NCBI RefSeq assembly: GCF_003710985.1
Contig: NZ_RHHT01000003.1
Coordinates: forward strand, 170,312-234,311
DNA length: 64,000 nt
Source of the DNA: Brevibacillus panacihumi
GTDB lineage: Bacteria > Bacillota > Bacilli > Brevibacillales > Brevibacillaceae
Reading direction: 5' to 3'
The position numbers were made by a program, and so were the translations under genes. Positions 1 to 10,712 of the stretch are shown here, piece by piece (positions within the stretch are counted from its first letter, which is position 1; each line of letters begins with the position of its first letter). The notes beneath the pieces are model-generated. The model was not told the DNA's origin. It searched no databases and saw nothing but the letters and a program-made list of their open reading frames with translations.

Positions 1-17
1 GGGAAGGGTGACGTTGC

Positions 18-1253
18 ATGACACAGACGATGAAAGTGATCGGCATCGGGGATGACGGGCAAACGAGCTTGCTGCCCTTGTATCGGACATGGATTGAGGA
101 AAGCGAGCTGTTGATTGGAGGGGAACGGCATCTTTCCTTTTTTCCCGAGCATACAGGCGAGAAGAGAGTGCTGAAGGGCGGACTCTCCGCTATGGTGGAG
201 GAGCTTCGCACCGAGACGCGCAAGACCGTTATCCTCGCCTCGGGAGATCCGCTCTTTTACGGAATCGGCAGCTTACTGGCGAAAAAGCTGAAAAACGTGG
301 AGATATTCCCCAACCTCAGTTCCATTCAGCTCGCGTTTGCCAAGATGGGCGAGGCATGGCAGGATGCGGCATTTGCCAGCGTGCATGGACGCAGCATCAA
401 GGGATTGGCGCAGCGCATTGACGGCAAGGAAAAGGTGGCTTTGCTGACCGATCAGGAAAATACGCCAGCCGCCATTGCGAAGTATCTGCTCGCTTTCGGG
501 ATGACGGAGTACGATGCGTTTGTAGGTGAGAATCTCGGCAGTCCCGAGGAGCGCACGGGCTGGTACGCCCTGGAGGAGATGGCGGACCAGCGTTTTTCTG
601 ACCTGAATGTCGTCATCTTGAAAAAGCGTCGTCCCAGCCCGGTCTGGCCGTTGGGCATCGCGGACGAGGAGTTTTCCCAGCGCAAGCCGGACAAGGGCTT
701 GATCACGAAGCGGGAAGTGCGCATCCTGAGCATTGCGCAGCTGCAATTGCATGCGAAAAGCATCGTCTGGGACATCGGCACCTGCACAGGCTCTGTTGCG
801 ATTGAAGCGGCGCGCATCGCCAGAGACGGCGAAGTGTACGGCGTGGAAAAGAACGCGGATGATCTGGAGAATTGCCGCCAGAACATGGCGAAGTTTCGCA
901 CGGACCTGACGGTTGTTCATGCGCGGGCCCCGCAAGGCTTGGAGCATTTCCCTGACCCGGATGCGGTGTTCATCGGAGGAAGCGGAGGCGAACTAAGAGA
1001 GCTTTTGCACATCTGCTGCACTCGACTGCGTGCGGGAGGCCGGATTGTGGTCAATGCCGCTACGATTGAGACCCTCTACGAAGCGACGCAGGCTTTTGCC
1101 GCAGAAGGCTTTGAAACGTCCGTCACGCTGGCGCAGCTGTCGCGCAGCAAGCCGATCCTGTCGCTGACCCGTTTTGAAGCGTTGAACCCGATCTACATCA
1201 TTACCGCATGGGCCAAAGAGGCAACGACAGAAGGAGGCAAGTCAGATGAGTAA
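18..1253 (+). CDS. cobL: Precorrin-6Y / cobalt-precorrin-7 C5,C15-methyltransferase (decarboxylating), CbiE-CbiT fusion
   Basis: This 411-residue protein joins two SAM-dependent methyltransferases of corrin ring synthesis. Residues about 1-200 are a CbiE-type tetrapyrrole methylase, with VIGIGDDG near the start and [11 protein letters not shown] near residue 75. From about residue 230 a CbiT-type Rossmann methyltransferase follows, with the SAM motif VWDIGTCTG near residue 250. The family methylates C5 and C15 and decarboxylates the C12 side chain. The length suits a full CbiE/CbiT fusion. The ATG at 18 has a GGGAAGGG ribosome site at the very edge of the window, so upstream operon genes are not visible. 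The end overlaps the next gene by 8 bases, indicating translational coupling within the cobalamin operon. Confidence 0.95.
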   Translation: MTQTMKVIGIGDDGQTSLLPLYRTWIEESELLIGGERHLSFFPEHTGEKRVLKGGLSAMVEELRTETRKTVILASGDPLFYGIGSLLAKKLKNVEIFPNLSSIQLAFAKMGEAWQDAAFASVHGRSIKGLAQRIDGKEKVALLTDQENTPAAIAKYLLAFGMTEYDAFVGENLGSPEERTGWYALEEMADQRFSDLNVVILKKRRPSPVWPLGIADEEFSQRKPDKGLITKREVRILSIAQLQLHAKSIVWDIGTCTGSVAIEAARIARDGEVYGVEKNADDLENCRQNMAKFRTDLTVVHARAPQGLEHFPDPDAVFIGGSGGELRELLHICCTRLRAGGRIVVNAATIETLYEATQAFAAEGFETSVTLAQLSRSKPILSLTRFEALNPIYIITAWAKEATTEGGKSDE

Positions 1254-1962
1254 GATCGGAACTCTATACGGACTGGGAGTAGGTCCCGGCGATCCCGAGC
1301 TGATCACGGTCAAGGCGTTTCGCCTGCTCCAGCAATCGCCGGTCATCGCCTACCCGAAAAAACGGATGGGCAGCAAAAGCTACGCTCACCAGATCGCGGA
1401 AATGTACGTAAAGCCCGCGCCGGACAAGGAAATGCTCGGGCTGGTGTTCCCGATGACACGCGATCCGGAGATTTTGGAGCGCGAGTGGACGAATACGGTC
1501 CAGATCGTTTGGGAGCGGCTTTCTGCTGGGAAGGACGTTGCGTTCGTTACAGAGGGCGACCCCTTGTTTTACAGCACGTTCATCCACATGATGCGCGGCA
1601 TGCAGGAAGCTCATCCGGAGGTGCCGATCGTGACGATTCCCGGAGTTTCCTCCTTTCTCGGGGCCGCAGCCCGCTTTAATCTGCCCTTGGCAGACGGGGA
1701 TGAACAGATCGGAATCATTCCGGCTACTGAGGATCGGGACGCGATGCGCCAAGCGATTGAGAATCACGACACGGTCATCTTCCTGAAGGTCGCCAAAGTC
1801 TTGCCGATGATTATCGGCCTGCTGAAGGAGCTGGGGCTGGACGATAAGGCGGCGGTAGCGACGAAAGTCACTTCGTCCGAGGAAATGGTCTGGACGGATA
1901 TGCGGGAGCTGGAGCGCGCGGAGCTTGGCTATCTTACGCTGATGGTGGTGAAAAAGGGATGA
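1246..1962 (+). CDS. cbiL: Precorrin-2 / cobalt-factor II C20-methyltransferase
   Basis: This 238-residue tetrapyrrole methylase adds a methyl group at C20 of precorrin-2 or its cobalt form, an early committed step to cobalamin. It carries the family N-terminal motif [16 protein letters not shown] (about residues 9-24) and the second motif [13 protein letters not shown] near residue 100. AYPKK after the first strand, and the length, favour CbiL/CobI over other tetrapyrrole methylases. The ATG follows GGAGGCAAGTCAG and overlaps the preceding gene by 8 bases; the stop overlaps the next start (ATGA). CbiL and CobI are hard to separate by sequence alone. The neighbouring cbiG suggests the early-cobalt route, so cbiL is preferred. 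Confidence 0.92.
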   Translation: MSKIGTLYGLGVGPGDPELITVKAFRLLQQSPVIAYPKKRMGSKSYAHQIAEMYVKPAPDKEMLGLVFPMTRDPEILEREWTNTVQIVWERLSAGKDVAFVTEGDPLFYSTFIHMMRGMQEAHPEVPIVTIPGVSSFLGAAARFNLPLADGDEQIGIIPATEDRDAMRQAIENHDTVIFLKVAKVLPMIIGLLKELGLDDKAAVATKVTSSEEMVWTDMRELERAELGYLTLMVVKKG

Positions 1963-2741
1963 AGCTGTACATCGTAGGAGCGGGTCCGGGCGACCCTGAT
2001 CTGATCACGGTAAAAGGCTTGAAGCTGCTGCAAAAGGCGGATGTCATCATGTACACGGATTCGCTGGTCAACGAAGAACTGGTAGCGCTGGGCAATCCCG
2101 ACGCGGAGGTGCTGCAAAGCTCCGGCATGGCCCTCGAAGAGATGGTCGAGCTGATGCTGACTCATCTTCGTGCAGGGAAAACAGTCGTGCGTTTACATAC
2201 AGGCGATCCGTCTGTGTACGGGGCGATTATGGAACAAATCGCATTGTTGAAAGCAGAGGGCGTCGAAGTGGAGATCGTGCCGGGGGTAAGCTCCGTCTTC
2301 GCTGCGGCAGCCGCTGTCGGGGCTGAACTGACGATTCCTGAGCTGACCCAGACGCTGATCCTCACGCGTGCCGAGGGGCGGACCCCTGTGCCGGAGCGGG
2401 AAAAACTGCGTGCGCTGGCAGAGCATCACTGCACCTTGGCGTTGTATCTGAGCGCGACGCTGACCAAAAAAGTCGTGCGCGAGCTGATCGAGGCAGGCTG
2501 GCGCGAGGATACGCCTGTCGCAGTCGTGCAGCGGGCAAGCTGGCCGGATCAGCTCATAGTCCGCACGACGTTGGCGAATCTGGATGCAGACATGGGCAAG
2601 CACGGCATCCGCAAGCATGCAATGATTTTGGCGGGCTGGGCATTGGACCCGGATATTCATGAAAAGAGCGAGCAGTACCGCTCCAAGCTGTACGACAAAA
2701 CCTTCACGCACGGGTACAGAAAAGGTGTGAAAGAAGGATGA
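1959..2741 (+). CDS. cbiF: Precorrin-4 / cobalt-precorrin-4 C11-methyltransferase
   Basis: This 260-residue tetrapyrrole methylase methylates C11 of the contracted corrin precursor. Visible motifs are IVGAGPGDPDLITVKG at residues 4-19, YTDSLV near residue 32, LHTGDPSVYGAI near residue 83 and PGVSSVFAAAA near residue 108. These match the CobM/CbiF subfamily, and the length is typical. The start overlaps the preceding stop by four bases (ATGA), and the end overlaps cbiG in the same way. It supplies the substrate that CbiG opens in the early-cobalt pathway. Confusion with SUMT is unlikely because a separate SUMT gene lies at 7821-8594. Confidence 0.93.
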   Translation: MKLYIVGAGPGDPDLITVKGLKLLQKADVIMYTDSLVNEELVALGNPDAEVLQSSGMALEEMVELMLTHLRAGKTVVRLHTGDPSVYGAIMEQIALLKAEGVEVEIVPGVSSVFAAAAAVGAELTIPELTQTLILTRAEGRTPVPEREKLRALAEHHCTLALYLSATLTKKVVRELIEAGWREDTPVAVVQRASWPDQLIVRTTLANLDADMGKHGIRKHAMILAGWALDPDIHEKSEQYRSKLYDKTFTHGYRKGVKEG

Positions 2742-3880
2742 TCATCGAGCTGAAAGAGGGAGAAATCCCCGAGATCCGGCAGCGCGGCGATTACGCCGTC
2801 GTCGCCATTACAAAGCATGGCGTAGAGATGGCGCGCGATCTGGTGCAGAAATTCCCTGGGGCGGATCTCTACTACATGAGCAAATTTGAGCGTGGGGACG
2901 AGGAAGCGCGGGGCATTCAGCTTTTTACCAACAGTGTGCGCATGCTGTTTCCTGCCCTCTGGCCCGTCTACAAGGGATTGATCATCATTATCTCGCTTGG
3001 CGCAGTGGTGCGGATGATCGCTCCTTTGCTCGAAGATAAAAAGAAAGATCCCGGAATCGTGGTCATCGATGATCGCGGAGAAAATGTCATCAGTGTCCTG
3101 TCCGGCCACCTCGGCGGGGCGAACGAGCTGGCGCATGAGGTGGCAGCGGTGATGGGGGCGCGTCCGATTATTACGACTGCTTCCGATGTGCAGAAGACGA
3201 TTCCTGTCGACCTGTTCGGACGCCGCTTCGGCTGGGAATGGGAATCAGACGAAAAGCTGACCCCGGTAAGCGCCTCGGTCGTGAATGAGGAGCGGGTCGC
3301 TGTCATCAATGAATCAGGCGAGCGGGATTGGTGGATGCACGAGACGCCGATGCCGCCGTCGATCAAAGAGTACGCGACCATTGCCGAAGCGCTGGCGGAC
3401 GAGCCGCAGGCTGCACTCGTCGTGACGCACCGCATCTTGACGCCGGAAGAGCAGCCGATCCTGCAAAACGGCGTGATCTATCGTCCCAAAGTCATTGTGC
3501 TCGGAATGGGCTGCAACCGTGGGACATCTGCCGAAGAGATCGAAGCGGTGATCAAGGAAACCTTGGACGAGCTGCAATTCTCGATCAAAAGCGTCAAAGC
3601 CCTGGCAACGATCGCCTTGAAAAAGGATGAAGCGGGACTGATCGCCGTCTGCGAAAAATACGGTTGGCCGTTCGTCTGGTATGAGCCGGAGGAATTGAAC
3701 CAGGTGGAAATCAGCGATCCATCCGAGACAGTGTACAAGTTCACCGGGGCCTATGGCGTCAGCGAGCCCGCAGCCAAGCTGTACGCTGGCGTCGAGGAAC
3801 TCGTACTGACCAAGAAAAAGTCGGGCAATACCACGATCTCCGTAGGGCTCATGCCCTACCACAAGGAGGGGCGCAGATGA
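2738..3880 (+). CDS. cbiG: Cobalt-precorrin-5A hydrolase
   Basis: This 380-residue protein opens the delta-lactone of cobalt-precorrin-5A and releases acetaldehyde, a step specific to the early-cobalt pathway. The N-terminal and central CbiG domains include VVRMIAPLLEDKKKDPGIVVIDD and SGHLGGANELAHEV, about residues 85-135. The C-terminal CbiG domain starts near residue 250 with VLGMGCNRGTSAEEIE. It is translationally coupled on both sides by ATGA overlaps with cbiF and cbiA. Its presence is the best evidence in the window that cobalt is inserted early. The length agrees with stand-alone CbiG proteins, with no methyltransferase fused to it. Confidence 0.93.
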   Translation: MIIELKEGEIPEIRQRGDYAVVAITKHGVEMARDLVQKFPGADLYYMSKFERGDEEARGIQLFTNSVRMLFPALWPVYKGLIIIISLGAVVRMIAPLLEDKKKDPGIVVIDDRGENVISVLSGHLGGANELAHEVAAVMGARPIITTASDVQKTIPVDLFGRRFGWEWESDEKLTPVSASVVNEERVAVINESGERDWWMHETPMPPSIKEYATIAEALADEPQAALVVTHRILTPEEQPILQNGVIYRPKVIVLGMGCNRGTSAEEIEAVIKETLDELQFSIKSVKALATIALKKDEAGLIAVCEKYGWPFVWYEPEELNQVEISDPSETVYKFTGAYGVSEPAAKLYAGVEELVLTKKKSGNTTISVGLMPYHKEGRR

Positions 3881-5257
3881 GCATGAGCGGCAACCGCCGA
3901 TTGGTAATTGCCGGGACGGGCAGCGGAGCGGGAAAGACGACAGTGACCATCGGACTGATGGCCGCACTGAAGCAAAAAGGCTATACGGTCCAAGGCTTCA
4001 AATGCGGACCTGACTACATCGATCCCACCTATCACACTGCCGTAACCGGAAGACCCTCGCGCAATCTGGACAGCTTCATGCTTGCCCACGAGGCAGTGAA
4101 GGAGATTTTTGTCCGGGGGAGCCAGGGAGCAGATATCTCCGTCATCGAGGGCGTAATGGGGATGTACGACGGCAAGGAAGCAACCAGCGACAAGGGCAGT
4201 ACGGCAGAAATCAGCATCCTCACCGAATCGCCTGTGCTGCTGGTCGTCAACTGCCAGAGCATGGCCCGCAGCGCGGCTGCCATCGTCAAAGGCTTTCAAT
4301 TGCTCAACCCTGCTGCACGGATCGTCGGCGTTATCGCGAACAAGGTGGGCAGCGAGGGCCATCACAAGATCGTCAAGGCTGCGATCGAGCAGGAGTGCGG
4401 AATCCCGGTCGTTGGCTATCTCAAGCGGGAGGGCGATGTGGAAATCCCCGAGCGCCATCTGGGATTGGTGCCGTCCGTGGAGCGCGGCGAACTGAATCCC
4501 CTGTTTGACCGCTTGGCGGAGATCATCGCACAAACCGTCGATCTCGAGCAGATTTGGGAGCTGGCAAAGGCGGAGCCGCTTCATGCCGAGCCTGTTTTGT
4601 TCGCGAAGAAGGCGGTTCCTGACCGAGTGACCATTGCTGTGGCGAAAGACCCGGCCTTTCATTTTTACTATCCGGAGAATCTGGAGCTGTTGGAAGCCTA
4701 CGGAGCCAAGCTGCACTTCTTTTCGCCGCTGGCGGGTGAGTGCGTGCCGCAAGAAGCAGACGGCTTGTACATCGGCGGCGGCTTTCCAGAAGAATTCGCC
4801 GCGGAACTCTCGCAACAGACTGAGGTGCTGGCATCCTTTCGTCGGGCGATTGGCGCTGGTCTGCCGACGCTGGCGGAGTGCGGCGGCTTCATGTATCTGA
4901 CGGAAGCGATCGTCACGACGGAGGGCAAAAGCTACCCCATGGTCGGACTGATCCCGGGCACCGTAACCATGCAGAAAAAGCTGGCGGCGCTCGGCTATCG
5001 GGAAGTGCGCGGTACAAAAGAAAACTTCCTGCTCGGCACGGAGGAGCAGGCGAAGGGGCATGAGTTCCATTACTCTACCCTCGCCAGCTCGCAGGAAGAA
5101 GAGCTTCCATACGCCTACGAAACCAAGGGCTTGCGCGGCACGAAGCCGGAGGGCTTTGCGCAGGACAATCTGGTCGCAGGCTATACGCATCTGCATTTTG
5201 GCTCCAATCCGGCTGTCGTCGAGCGCTGGATCACGCGTTGTCTGGAGGTGGCAGGAC

Positions 5258-5265
<8 letters not shown>
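3877..5265 (+). CDS. cbiA: Cobyrinic acid a,c-diamide synthase
   Basis: This 462-residue glutamine- and ATP-dependent amidase converts the a and c carboxylates of (cobalt-)cobyrinate to amides. The N-terminal P-loop-like domain has AGTGSGAGKTTVTIGL near residue 10, followed by GFKCGPDYIDPTYH. The C-terminal class I glutamine amidotransferase domain shows GGGFPEEFA, the nucleophile region LAECGGFMYL (Cys near residue 334) and a late THLHFGSN histidine region. Length is normal. The start overlaps cbiG (ATGA) and the 3' end overlaps the GTG start of cbiP by 8 bases. It works directly before adenosylation and the CbiP amidations. Confidence 0.95.
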
Positions 5266-6774
<1,509 letters not shown>

Positions 6775-6778
<4 letters not shown>

Positions 6779-7824
6779 CGAAATGGCAAGATTTCCTGCC
6801 TGCCATCGGATCTCGTAATCCAGAAGCAGCAGCGCAGGCGAGGCTTCATATCGACCAACTGACCAAACCGCTTGGCAGCCTGGGACGCCTGGAGGAATTG
6901 GCCATAGAGTTGGCTGCGATTACGGGCGAAAGCTTTCCTGTCGTAACGCCTCCAGGTGTGATCGTGTTCGCGGCCGATCACGGTGTCGCTGTCGAGGGTG
7001 TTTCGGCATATCCGCAGGAGGTCACTGTCCAGATGGTCGCCAACATGGCGAACGGAGGAGCGGGGATCAACGTATTTGCGCGCCAGATTGACGCTCTGGA
7101 GCGGATTGTCGATGTCGGCGTGGCGAACGAGGTGGAAGTACCTGGCGTCATCGCGCGCCGCATCAAGGCAGGAACGGCCAACATGCTGCGAGAGCCCGCC
7201 ATGTCGCGGGAAGAGGCAGAGCGCACACTGCAGGTCGGAAGCGAAGCGGCGTTGGAAATCATCGAAGCGGGTGCCAAGGTATTGATCGTTGGCGAGGTGG
7301 GAATAGCGAATACGACGGCAAGCAGCGCCATTCTGGCCGCCTTGACAGGGGCTGATCCCGATGAGATCGTCGGACGCGGCACAGGACTCGACGACGCTGG
7401 CTGGGCACGGAAAAAGCAGGTGGTGCGAGAAGCAATTGCCTTGCATCGTCCGGACGCAGCAGAGCCAATCGACGTGCTGGCCAAGGTAGGAGGTTTGGAA
7501 ATCGGCGCGATGGCAGGAGCGATCCTTGGCGCTGCTTCCAAGCGTATCCCTGTCTTGCTGGACGGCTTCATTGCTACGGTAGCGGCTTTGCTGGCAGTAC
7601 GTCTATGCCCAGGCAGCGCTGATTTCCTTATCGCGGGACATCGCTCCCTGGAGCCGGGACACGCCTATGTGCTGAACGTGCTCGGAAAGGAACCTCTGCT
7701 GGATCTGCAATTGCGGCTGGGAGAGGGAACAGGGGCTGCCTTGGCCTATCCTGTGCTGGAGGCGGCCTGCCGCATGATTCATGAAATGGCGACCTTCGCA
7801 TCGGCGGGAGTGAGCGGAAAATGA
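6775..7824 (+). CDS. cobT: Nicotinate-nucleotide--dimethylbenzimidazole phosphoribosyltransferase
   Basis: This 349-residue enzyme makes alpha-ribazole phosphate, the precursor of the cobalamin lower ligand, from nicotinate mononucleotide and dimethylbenzimidazole. Family motifs seen are TKPLGSLGRLEELA (about residue 30), FAADHGVAVEGVSAYPQEVT (about 65), GEVGIANTTASSAI (about 175), and LRLGEGTGAALAYPV near residue 310, which holds the catalytic Glu of the family. Length is typical. The start overlaps the cbiP stop (ATGA) and the end overlaps the SUMT gene in the same way. No lower-ligand synthesis genes (bluB, bza) are in the window, so the ligand source is unknown. Confidence 0.95.
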
Positions 7825-8594
7825 GCCAAAAAGGAAAGGTGTACCTCGTCGGGGCGGGTCCCGGAGACCCGAAGCTGATCACTGTAAAAGGAATGGAATG
7901 TCTGCAGCAGGCAGATGTCGTGGTGTATGACCGCCTGTCAAATCCGGCTCTGCTGGAGTACGCGCCGACCCATGCAGAACGGATTTTCTGCGGCAAGTAT
8001 CCCGACAACCACACGATGCGGCAGGAAGCGATCAACCAGCTGCTGGCGGAAAAAGCCTTGGGCGGCCTGACCGTCGTACGGCTGAAAGGCGGAGATCCCA
8101 GCGTATTTGGACGAGTCGGGGAGGAAGCCGAGCACCTCGCGCAGTACGGCATCCCTTTTGAGATCGTTCCGGGTGTGACCGCTGGCATCGCCGCTCCCGC
8201 CTATGCCGGGATTCCCGTCACGCACAGGGAGTACGGCTCCTCCTTTGCCGTCGTGACCGGACATCTGCGCGAGGAGAAGCCGGAGCAGGCGGTGGAAAAG
8301 TGGCGCGCATTGGCGCAAGGAATCGATACGGTCGCGTTTTACATGGGTATTGGCAATCTGCCGATGATTCGCAAACAACTGATCGAGCATGGCAAAGATC
8401 CAAAGACACCTGTAGCGGTGATTGCCTGGGGGACGCTCCCGGAGCAAGCAACCGTGACGGGGACGCTGGCTGACATCGAGCAGCGCCTGGCGGATAACCC
8501 GCAGATCACCAATCCGGCGATTATTCTTGTTGGTGAGGTCGTACAATTGCGTGAAAAGATCCGATGGTTTGAAGCCGCACAGGTTGAGGTGTAA
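7821..8594 (+). CDS. cobA: Uroporphyrinogen-III C-methyltransferase (SUMT)
   Basis: This 257-residue single-domain SUMT methylates uroporphyrinogen III at C2 and C7 to give precorrin-2, the branch point to cobalamin and siroheme. Visible motifs are LVGAGPGDPKLITVKG (about residues 9-24), VVYDRLSNPALLEY, VVRLKGGDPSVFGRVGEEAE near residue 90 and FEIVPGVTAGIAAPAYAGIP near residue 113. There is no fused uroporphyrinogen-III synthase or siroheme synthase domain. It overlaps cobT by four bases and is followed after 3 bases by the precorrin-2 dehydrogenase gene. The symbol is the Firmicute usage for SUMT, not the adenosyltransferase also called CobA elsewhere. Confidence 0.94.
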   Translation: MSQKGKVYLVGAGPGDPKLITVKGMECLQQADVVVYDRLSNPALLEYAPTHAERIFCGKYPDNHTMRQEAINQLLAEKALGGLTVVRLKGGDPSVFGRVGEEAEHLAQYGIPFEIVPGVTAGIAAPAYAGIPVTHREYGSSFAVVTGHLREEKPEQAVEKWRALAQGIDTVAFYMGIGNLPMIRKQLIEHGKDPKTPVAVIAWGTLPEQATVTGTLADIEQRLADNPQITNPAIILVGEVVQLREKIRWFEAAQVEV

Positions 8595-8597
8595 GGC

Positions 8598-9236
8598 ATG
8601 AGCTTGTATCCCATGTTCGTCAATCTGACAGACAAGCGCTGCCTGGTCGTAGGCGCGGGCCAGGTGGCAGAACGAAAAATTGCCAGCCTTCTCTGCGCTA
8701 AAGCCAAGGTCACAGTTGTCAGCCTGTCTTGCACGCCAGTCATCCAACAATGGAGCGACGAGGCCAGATTGACACTCCATCTGCGCGCTTTCAGCCCGGA
8801 GGATATGCAGGAGATGGCCATCATCATCGCCGCTACGAGCGATGCCGCTGCCAATCTGGCTGTGCATCGGGCGTGCCAGCCGCATCAGTGGGTCAATATT
8901 GCCGACCGGCCCGACCTGTGCAGCTTCATCGTCCCGGCTATGGTCGAGCGCGGCGATCTGCAGGTAGCGATCTCTACGGGCGGAGCCAATCCCGGGCTGG
9001 CGAAAAAGCTGCGCCGCCAGGCAGAGCAATGGATTGGCCCGGAATACGAGTCCTACACGCAGTTTCTCGGGGAGATGAGGCAGCAGGTCCTCCATCTTGG
9101 ACTAGAGGAAGGAGAGAAGCGGATCATCCTGCGCGAATTGCTGGATGACCGCTTTTTTCAGTGGACACAGAACGGGGAAATCGAGCGAAGAGATCGGGAG
9201 GCAAAGGAACTTCTTCATCGCCTCCCCCGCGGCTAG
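8598..9236 (+). CDS. Precorrin-2 dehydrogenase / siroheme synthase N-terminal domain type
   Basis: This 212-residue NAD-dependent enzyme resembles the SirC/Met8 N-terminal domain and oxidises precorrin-2 to sirohydrochlorin. It opens with YPMFVNLTDKRCLVVGAGQVAERKI, a Rossmann nucleotide-binding motif; later WVNIADRPDLCSFIVPA and VAISTGGANPGLAKKLR are typical. It lacks the methyltransferase half of CysG, which the preceding gene supplies separately. The start is 3 bases after the SUMT stop. As last gene of the cobalamin operon it feeds either cobalt insertion (CbiK/CbiX, not seen here) or siroheme. Its TAG stop shares the four bases CTAG with the stop of the convergent DoxX gene. Confidence 0.9.
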   Translation: MSLYPMFVNLTDKRCLVVGAGQVAERKIASLLCAKAKVTVVSLSCTPVIQQWSDEARLTLHLRAFSPEDMQEMAIIIAATSDAAANLAVHRACQPHQWVNIADRPDLCSFIVPAMVERGDLQVAISTGGANPGLAKKLRRQAEQWIGPEYESYTQFLGEMRQQVLHLGLEEGEKRIILRELLDDRFFQWTQNGEIERRDREAKELLHRLPRG

Positions 9237-9577
9237 ACGACATTCCGAATCATCACCCATACCGCAAGAATCAGGCAAATGCTAGCTGGAATGGCCATGG
9301 CAAAAGGCTGCTCAGCGCGGAAGAGATGGGCGTGAATGGCTCCCAGCATCAGAATGACAAACAAGATCGCCGATCCGGCAGCCAGATGCCGATTCCACAA
9401 GCCTGCAATCATGGCGAGTGCCCCGAGGATTTCCAGTGCTCCCGTCACAGACATGAACCACAGAGGGTAGTGATAGTGCTGCCAATGGTCCACTTGAAAG
9501 GGAACACGAAAGACCTTGATGAAGCCGCCGATCAGAAGAAAAACCGCCAAGACCACTTGCAGGATGGGCGCGAGCAT
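9233..9577 (-). CDS. DoxX family membrane protein
   Basis: This 114-residue hydrophobic protein has about four membrane segments, visible as ILQVVLAVFLLIGGFIKVF, LWFMSVTGALEILGALAMIAG, LAAGSAILFVILMLGAIHAHLF and MAIPASICLILAVWVMI. The pattern and size match DoxX-family proteins, whose role is not well defined but often linked to thiosulfate oxidation or redox stress. It lies 6 bases downstream of the TetR gene on the same strand, so the two form an operon likely repressed by that TetR protein. Its stop codon overlaps that of the convergent precorrin-2 dehydrogenase gene. Confidence 0.8.
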   Translation of the reverse strand: MLAPILQVVLAVFLLIGGFIKVFRVPFQVDHWQHYHYPLWFMSVTGALEILGALAMIAGLWNRHLAAGSAILFVILMLGAIHAHLFRAEQPFAMAIPASICLILAVWVMIRNVV

Positions 9578-9583
9578 CCGCTG

Positions 9584-10204
9584 TCACTCCTTATGTAAAT
9601 TCTTTTTTTCTGCGGGATGTCCATTGGTGAGCATCCCGTGAAGCAAGAGGTCGACTACCTGCTGCGCCATACCATTTGGAGCTTGCAATCCCGGCAGCAG
9701 GCAGGAGACGGTCAGACGCTCCATGATTCCGATCAGGCACTCCGCTACGGTCTGCATCTCCAGCTCGGAGCGGAAATAACCCGACTGTTGCTCCCCTTGC
9801 AAATTCTCCTGGATCATCGCAGCAAGCTCTGCTTTGATCTGGCTGGACTCAGTGGCCAGAAAAAACCCGACGCGCGTCAAAGCGGGATCCTCCGCCAGAA
9901 AGCGAAATACGGCTTCCACTGCGAGATAAATCCGTTCCGAAACTTCCTTGGCTTCGATCCCGGCCTCCAAGCGGGCTTCTTGCGTCAGTTCGCGCAGACG
10001 GGAGCGAAAATGGTCCACGATCTCAGCGAAAATCGCTTCTTTGCTGGGGAAGTACAGATAAAAGGAAGGCTGCGTCAAACCCGCCCTTTTCACGATATCG
10101 CTTACTTTTGCATCATGAAATCCCCGCTCGGCAAACTCAGCCGTGGCTGCATCCAGCAATCGTTTCCGGCTTTCTTTTCCTTTCCGGCCTATTTCTTTCT
10201 TCAT
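9584..10204 (-). CDS. TetR family transcriptional regulator (upstream of doxX)
   Basis: This regulator of about 206 residues has an N-terminal TetR helix-turn-helix: RKRLLDAATAEFAERGFHDAKVSDIVKRAGLTQPSFYLYFPSKEAIF, roughly residues 13-60. The variable C-terminal ligand domain gives no ligand clue. The ATG at 10204 is preferred over an upstream in-frame start at 10276, because the latter would run the coding region through a near-perfect palindrome (10226-10255) that looks like its own operator. It is clearly paralogous to the TetR protein at 35488-36072: both share SRKRLL-A, VSDIVKRAGLTQ, FYLYFPSKEA. It probably represses itself and doxX. Confidence 0.88.
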   Translation of the reverse strand: MKKEIGRKGKESRKRLLDAATAEFAERGFHDAKVSDIVKRAGLTQPSFYLYFPSKEAIFAEIVDHFRSRLRELTQEARLEAGIEAKEVSERIYLAVEAVFRFLAEDPALTRVGFFLATESSQIKAELAAMIQENLQGEQQSGYFRSELEMQTVAECLIGIMERLTVSCLLPGLQAPNGMAQQVVDLLLHGMLTNGHPAEKKNLHKE

Positions 10205-10225
10205 ACCAGATTCAACTCCAAAAAG

Positions 10226-10255
10226 ATACTCATGAGTAATATTACTTGTGAGTAT
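10226..10255. promoter_or_regulatory. Palindromic TetR operator upstream of tetR-doxX
   Basis: A 30-bp near-perfect palindrome is centred between 10240 and 10241; only two of fifteen base pairs fail. Each half contains an ACT-N4-AGT unit; the right one reads ACTTGTGAGT. It lies 22 bases before the TetR start. It abuts a candidate minus-strand promoter (-35 TTGACT as the complement of 10278-10283, -10 AATAAT as the complement of 10254-10259, 18-bp spacer), so a bound repressor would cover the -10. The same half-site at the same distance from the centre is found before the paralogous TetR gene at 35438-35473. Confidence 0.75.
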
Positions 10256-10289
10256 TATTTCACAGCGATCAAGCAACAGTCAAGACACG

Positions 10290-10338
10290 CAAAAAAACGT
10301 GCAGACAAAATACCCGACAGGTACGATGCTTGCACGTT
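10290..10338 (-). terminator. Hairpin terminator of merR-DUF4260 (repeat copy A)
   Basis: The minus strand folds AACGTGCA against TGCACGTT and then runs into seven T residues, a rho-independent terminator for the DUF4260 gene ending at 10362. The 49-base unit matches the hairpin at 11201-11249 in about 42 of 49 positions. This includes the loop segment GACAGGTACGA, which terminator function alone would not preserve. The two copies bracket the merR-DUF4260 pair. Confidence 0.75.
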
Positions 10339-10361
10339 CAACTCTCATGTATTCCTGATGA

Positions 10362-10712
10362 CTATATTTTTTGTAAATGCGTTTCTTTAAAGCTGTGCGA
10401 ATATTTTAGTCCATATCCGATTGCGCGATCCATGAAGATATGTGCGTACCAAATCAACGCAATGATGAATAGGAAATCTGATTGAATCAAGAAATAAGAG
10501 AGTAGAATGATGGTTGGCAGAATTATACTATGTCCCATATTGTAGATTTGGGCGCCGGTTTTTGCATTTGCAAGATAGCCAAGCATCGTAATATCTGGGA
10601 CCAAGAGCAACCCAAAGAACAGGAGAAGGGAAAAATCAAAGTGACTGTAAATAATGAAAGTTAATGCGAAAAAAATAGCATTTTCTGTTTGAATAATCCA
10701 CCTATTCTTCAT
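10362..10712 (-). CDS. DUF4260 family membrane protein
   Basis: This protein of about 116 residues has four predicted membrane stretches (IQTENAIFFALTFIIYSHF, LLLFFGLLLVPDITMLGYL, ILPTIILLSYFLI, LFIIALIWYAHIFMD). It ends in the characteristic DRAIGYGLKYSHSFKETHL of the DUF4260 family, whose function is unknown. The ATG at 10712 is chosen because GGGGG lies about 8 bases upstream and the conserved family starts there. It overlaps the upstream merR gene by 11 bases, so the two are coupled. Base composition is clearly more AT-rich than the flanking genes, suggesting acquisition together with merR. Confidence 0.8.
   Translation of the reverse strand: MKNRWIIQTENAIFFALTFIIYSHFDFSLLLFFGLLLVPDITMLGYLANAKTGAQIYNMGHSIILPTIILLSYFLIQSDFLFIIALIWYAHIFMDRAIGYGLKYSHSFKETHLQKI

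Noticed and set aside
273..947. Long minus-strand open frames across the cobalamin and other GC-rich genes
   Set aside because: They are antisense shadows of well-supported genes, with no ribosome sites or recognisable families.
5060..5257. Upstream extension of the cobyric acid synthase frame
   Set aside because: It lies wholly inside cbiA in another frame; the GTG at 5258 with GGAGGTG fits the family start.
9196..9226. GGGAGGC/GCCTCCC hairpin at the end of the cobalamin operon as a terminator
   Set aside because: It lies within coding sequence and has no T run on either strand.
10205..10276. Upstream start of the first TetR gene
   Set aside because: It would place the palindromic operator inside the coding sequence and adds residues not seen in its paralogue.
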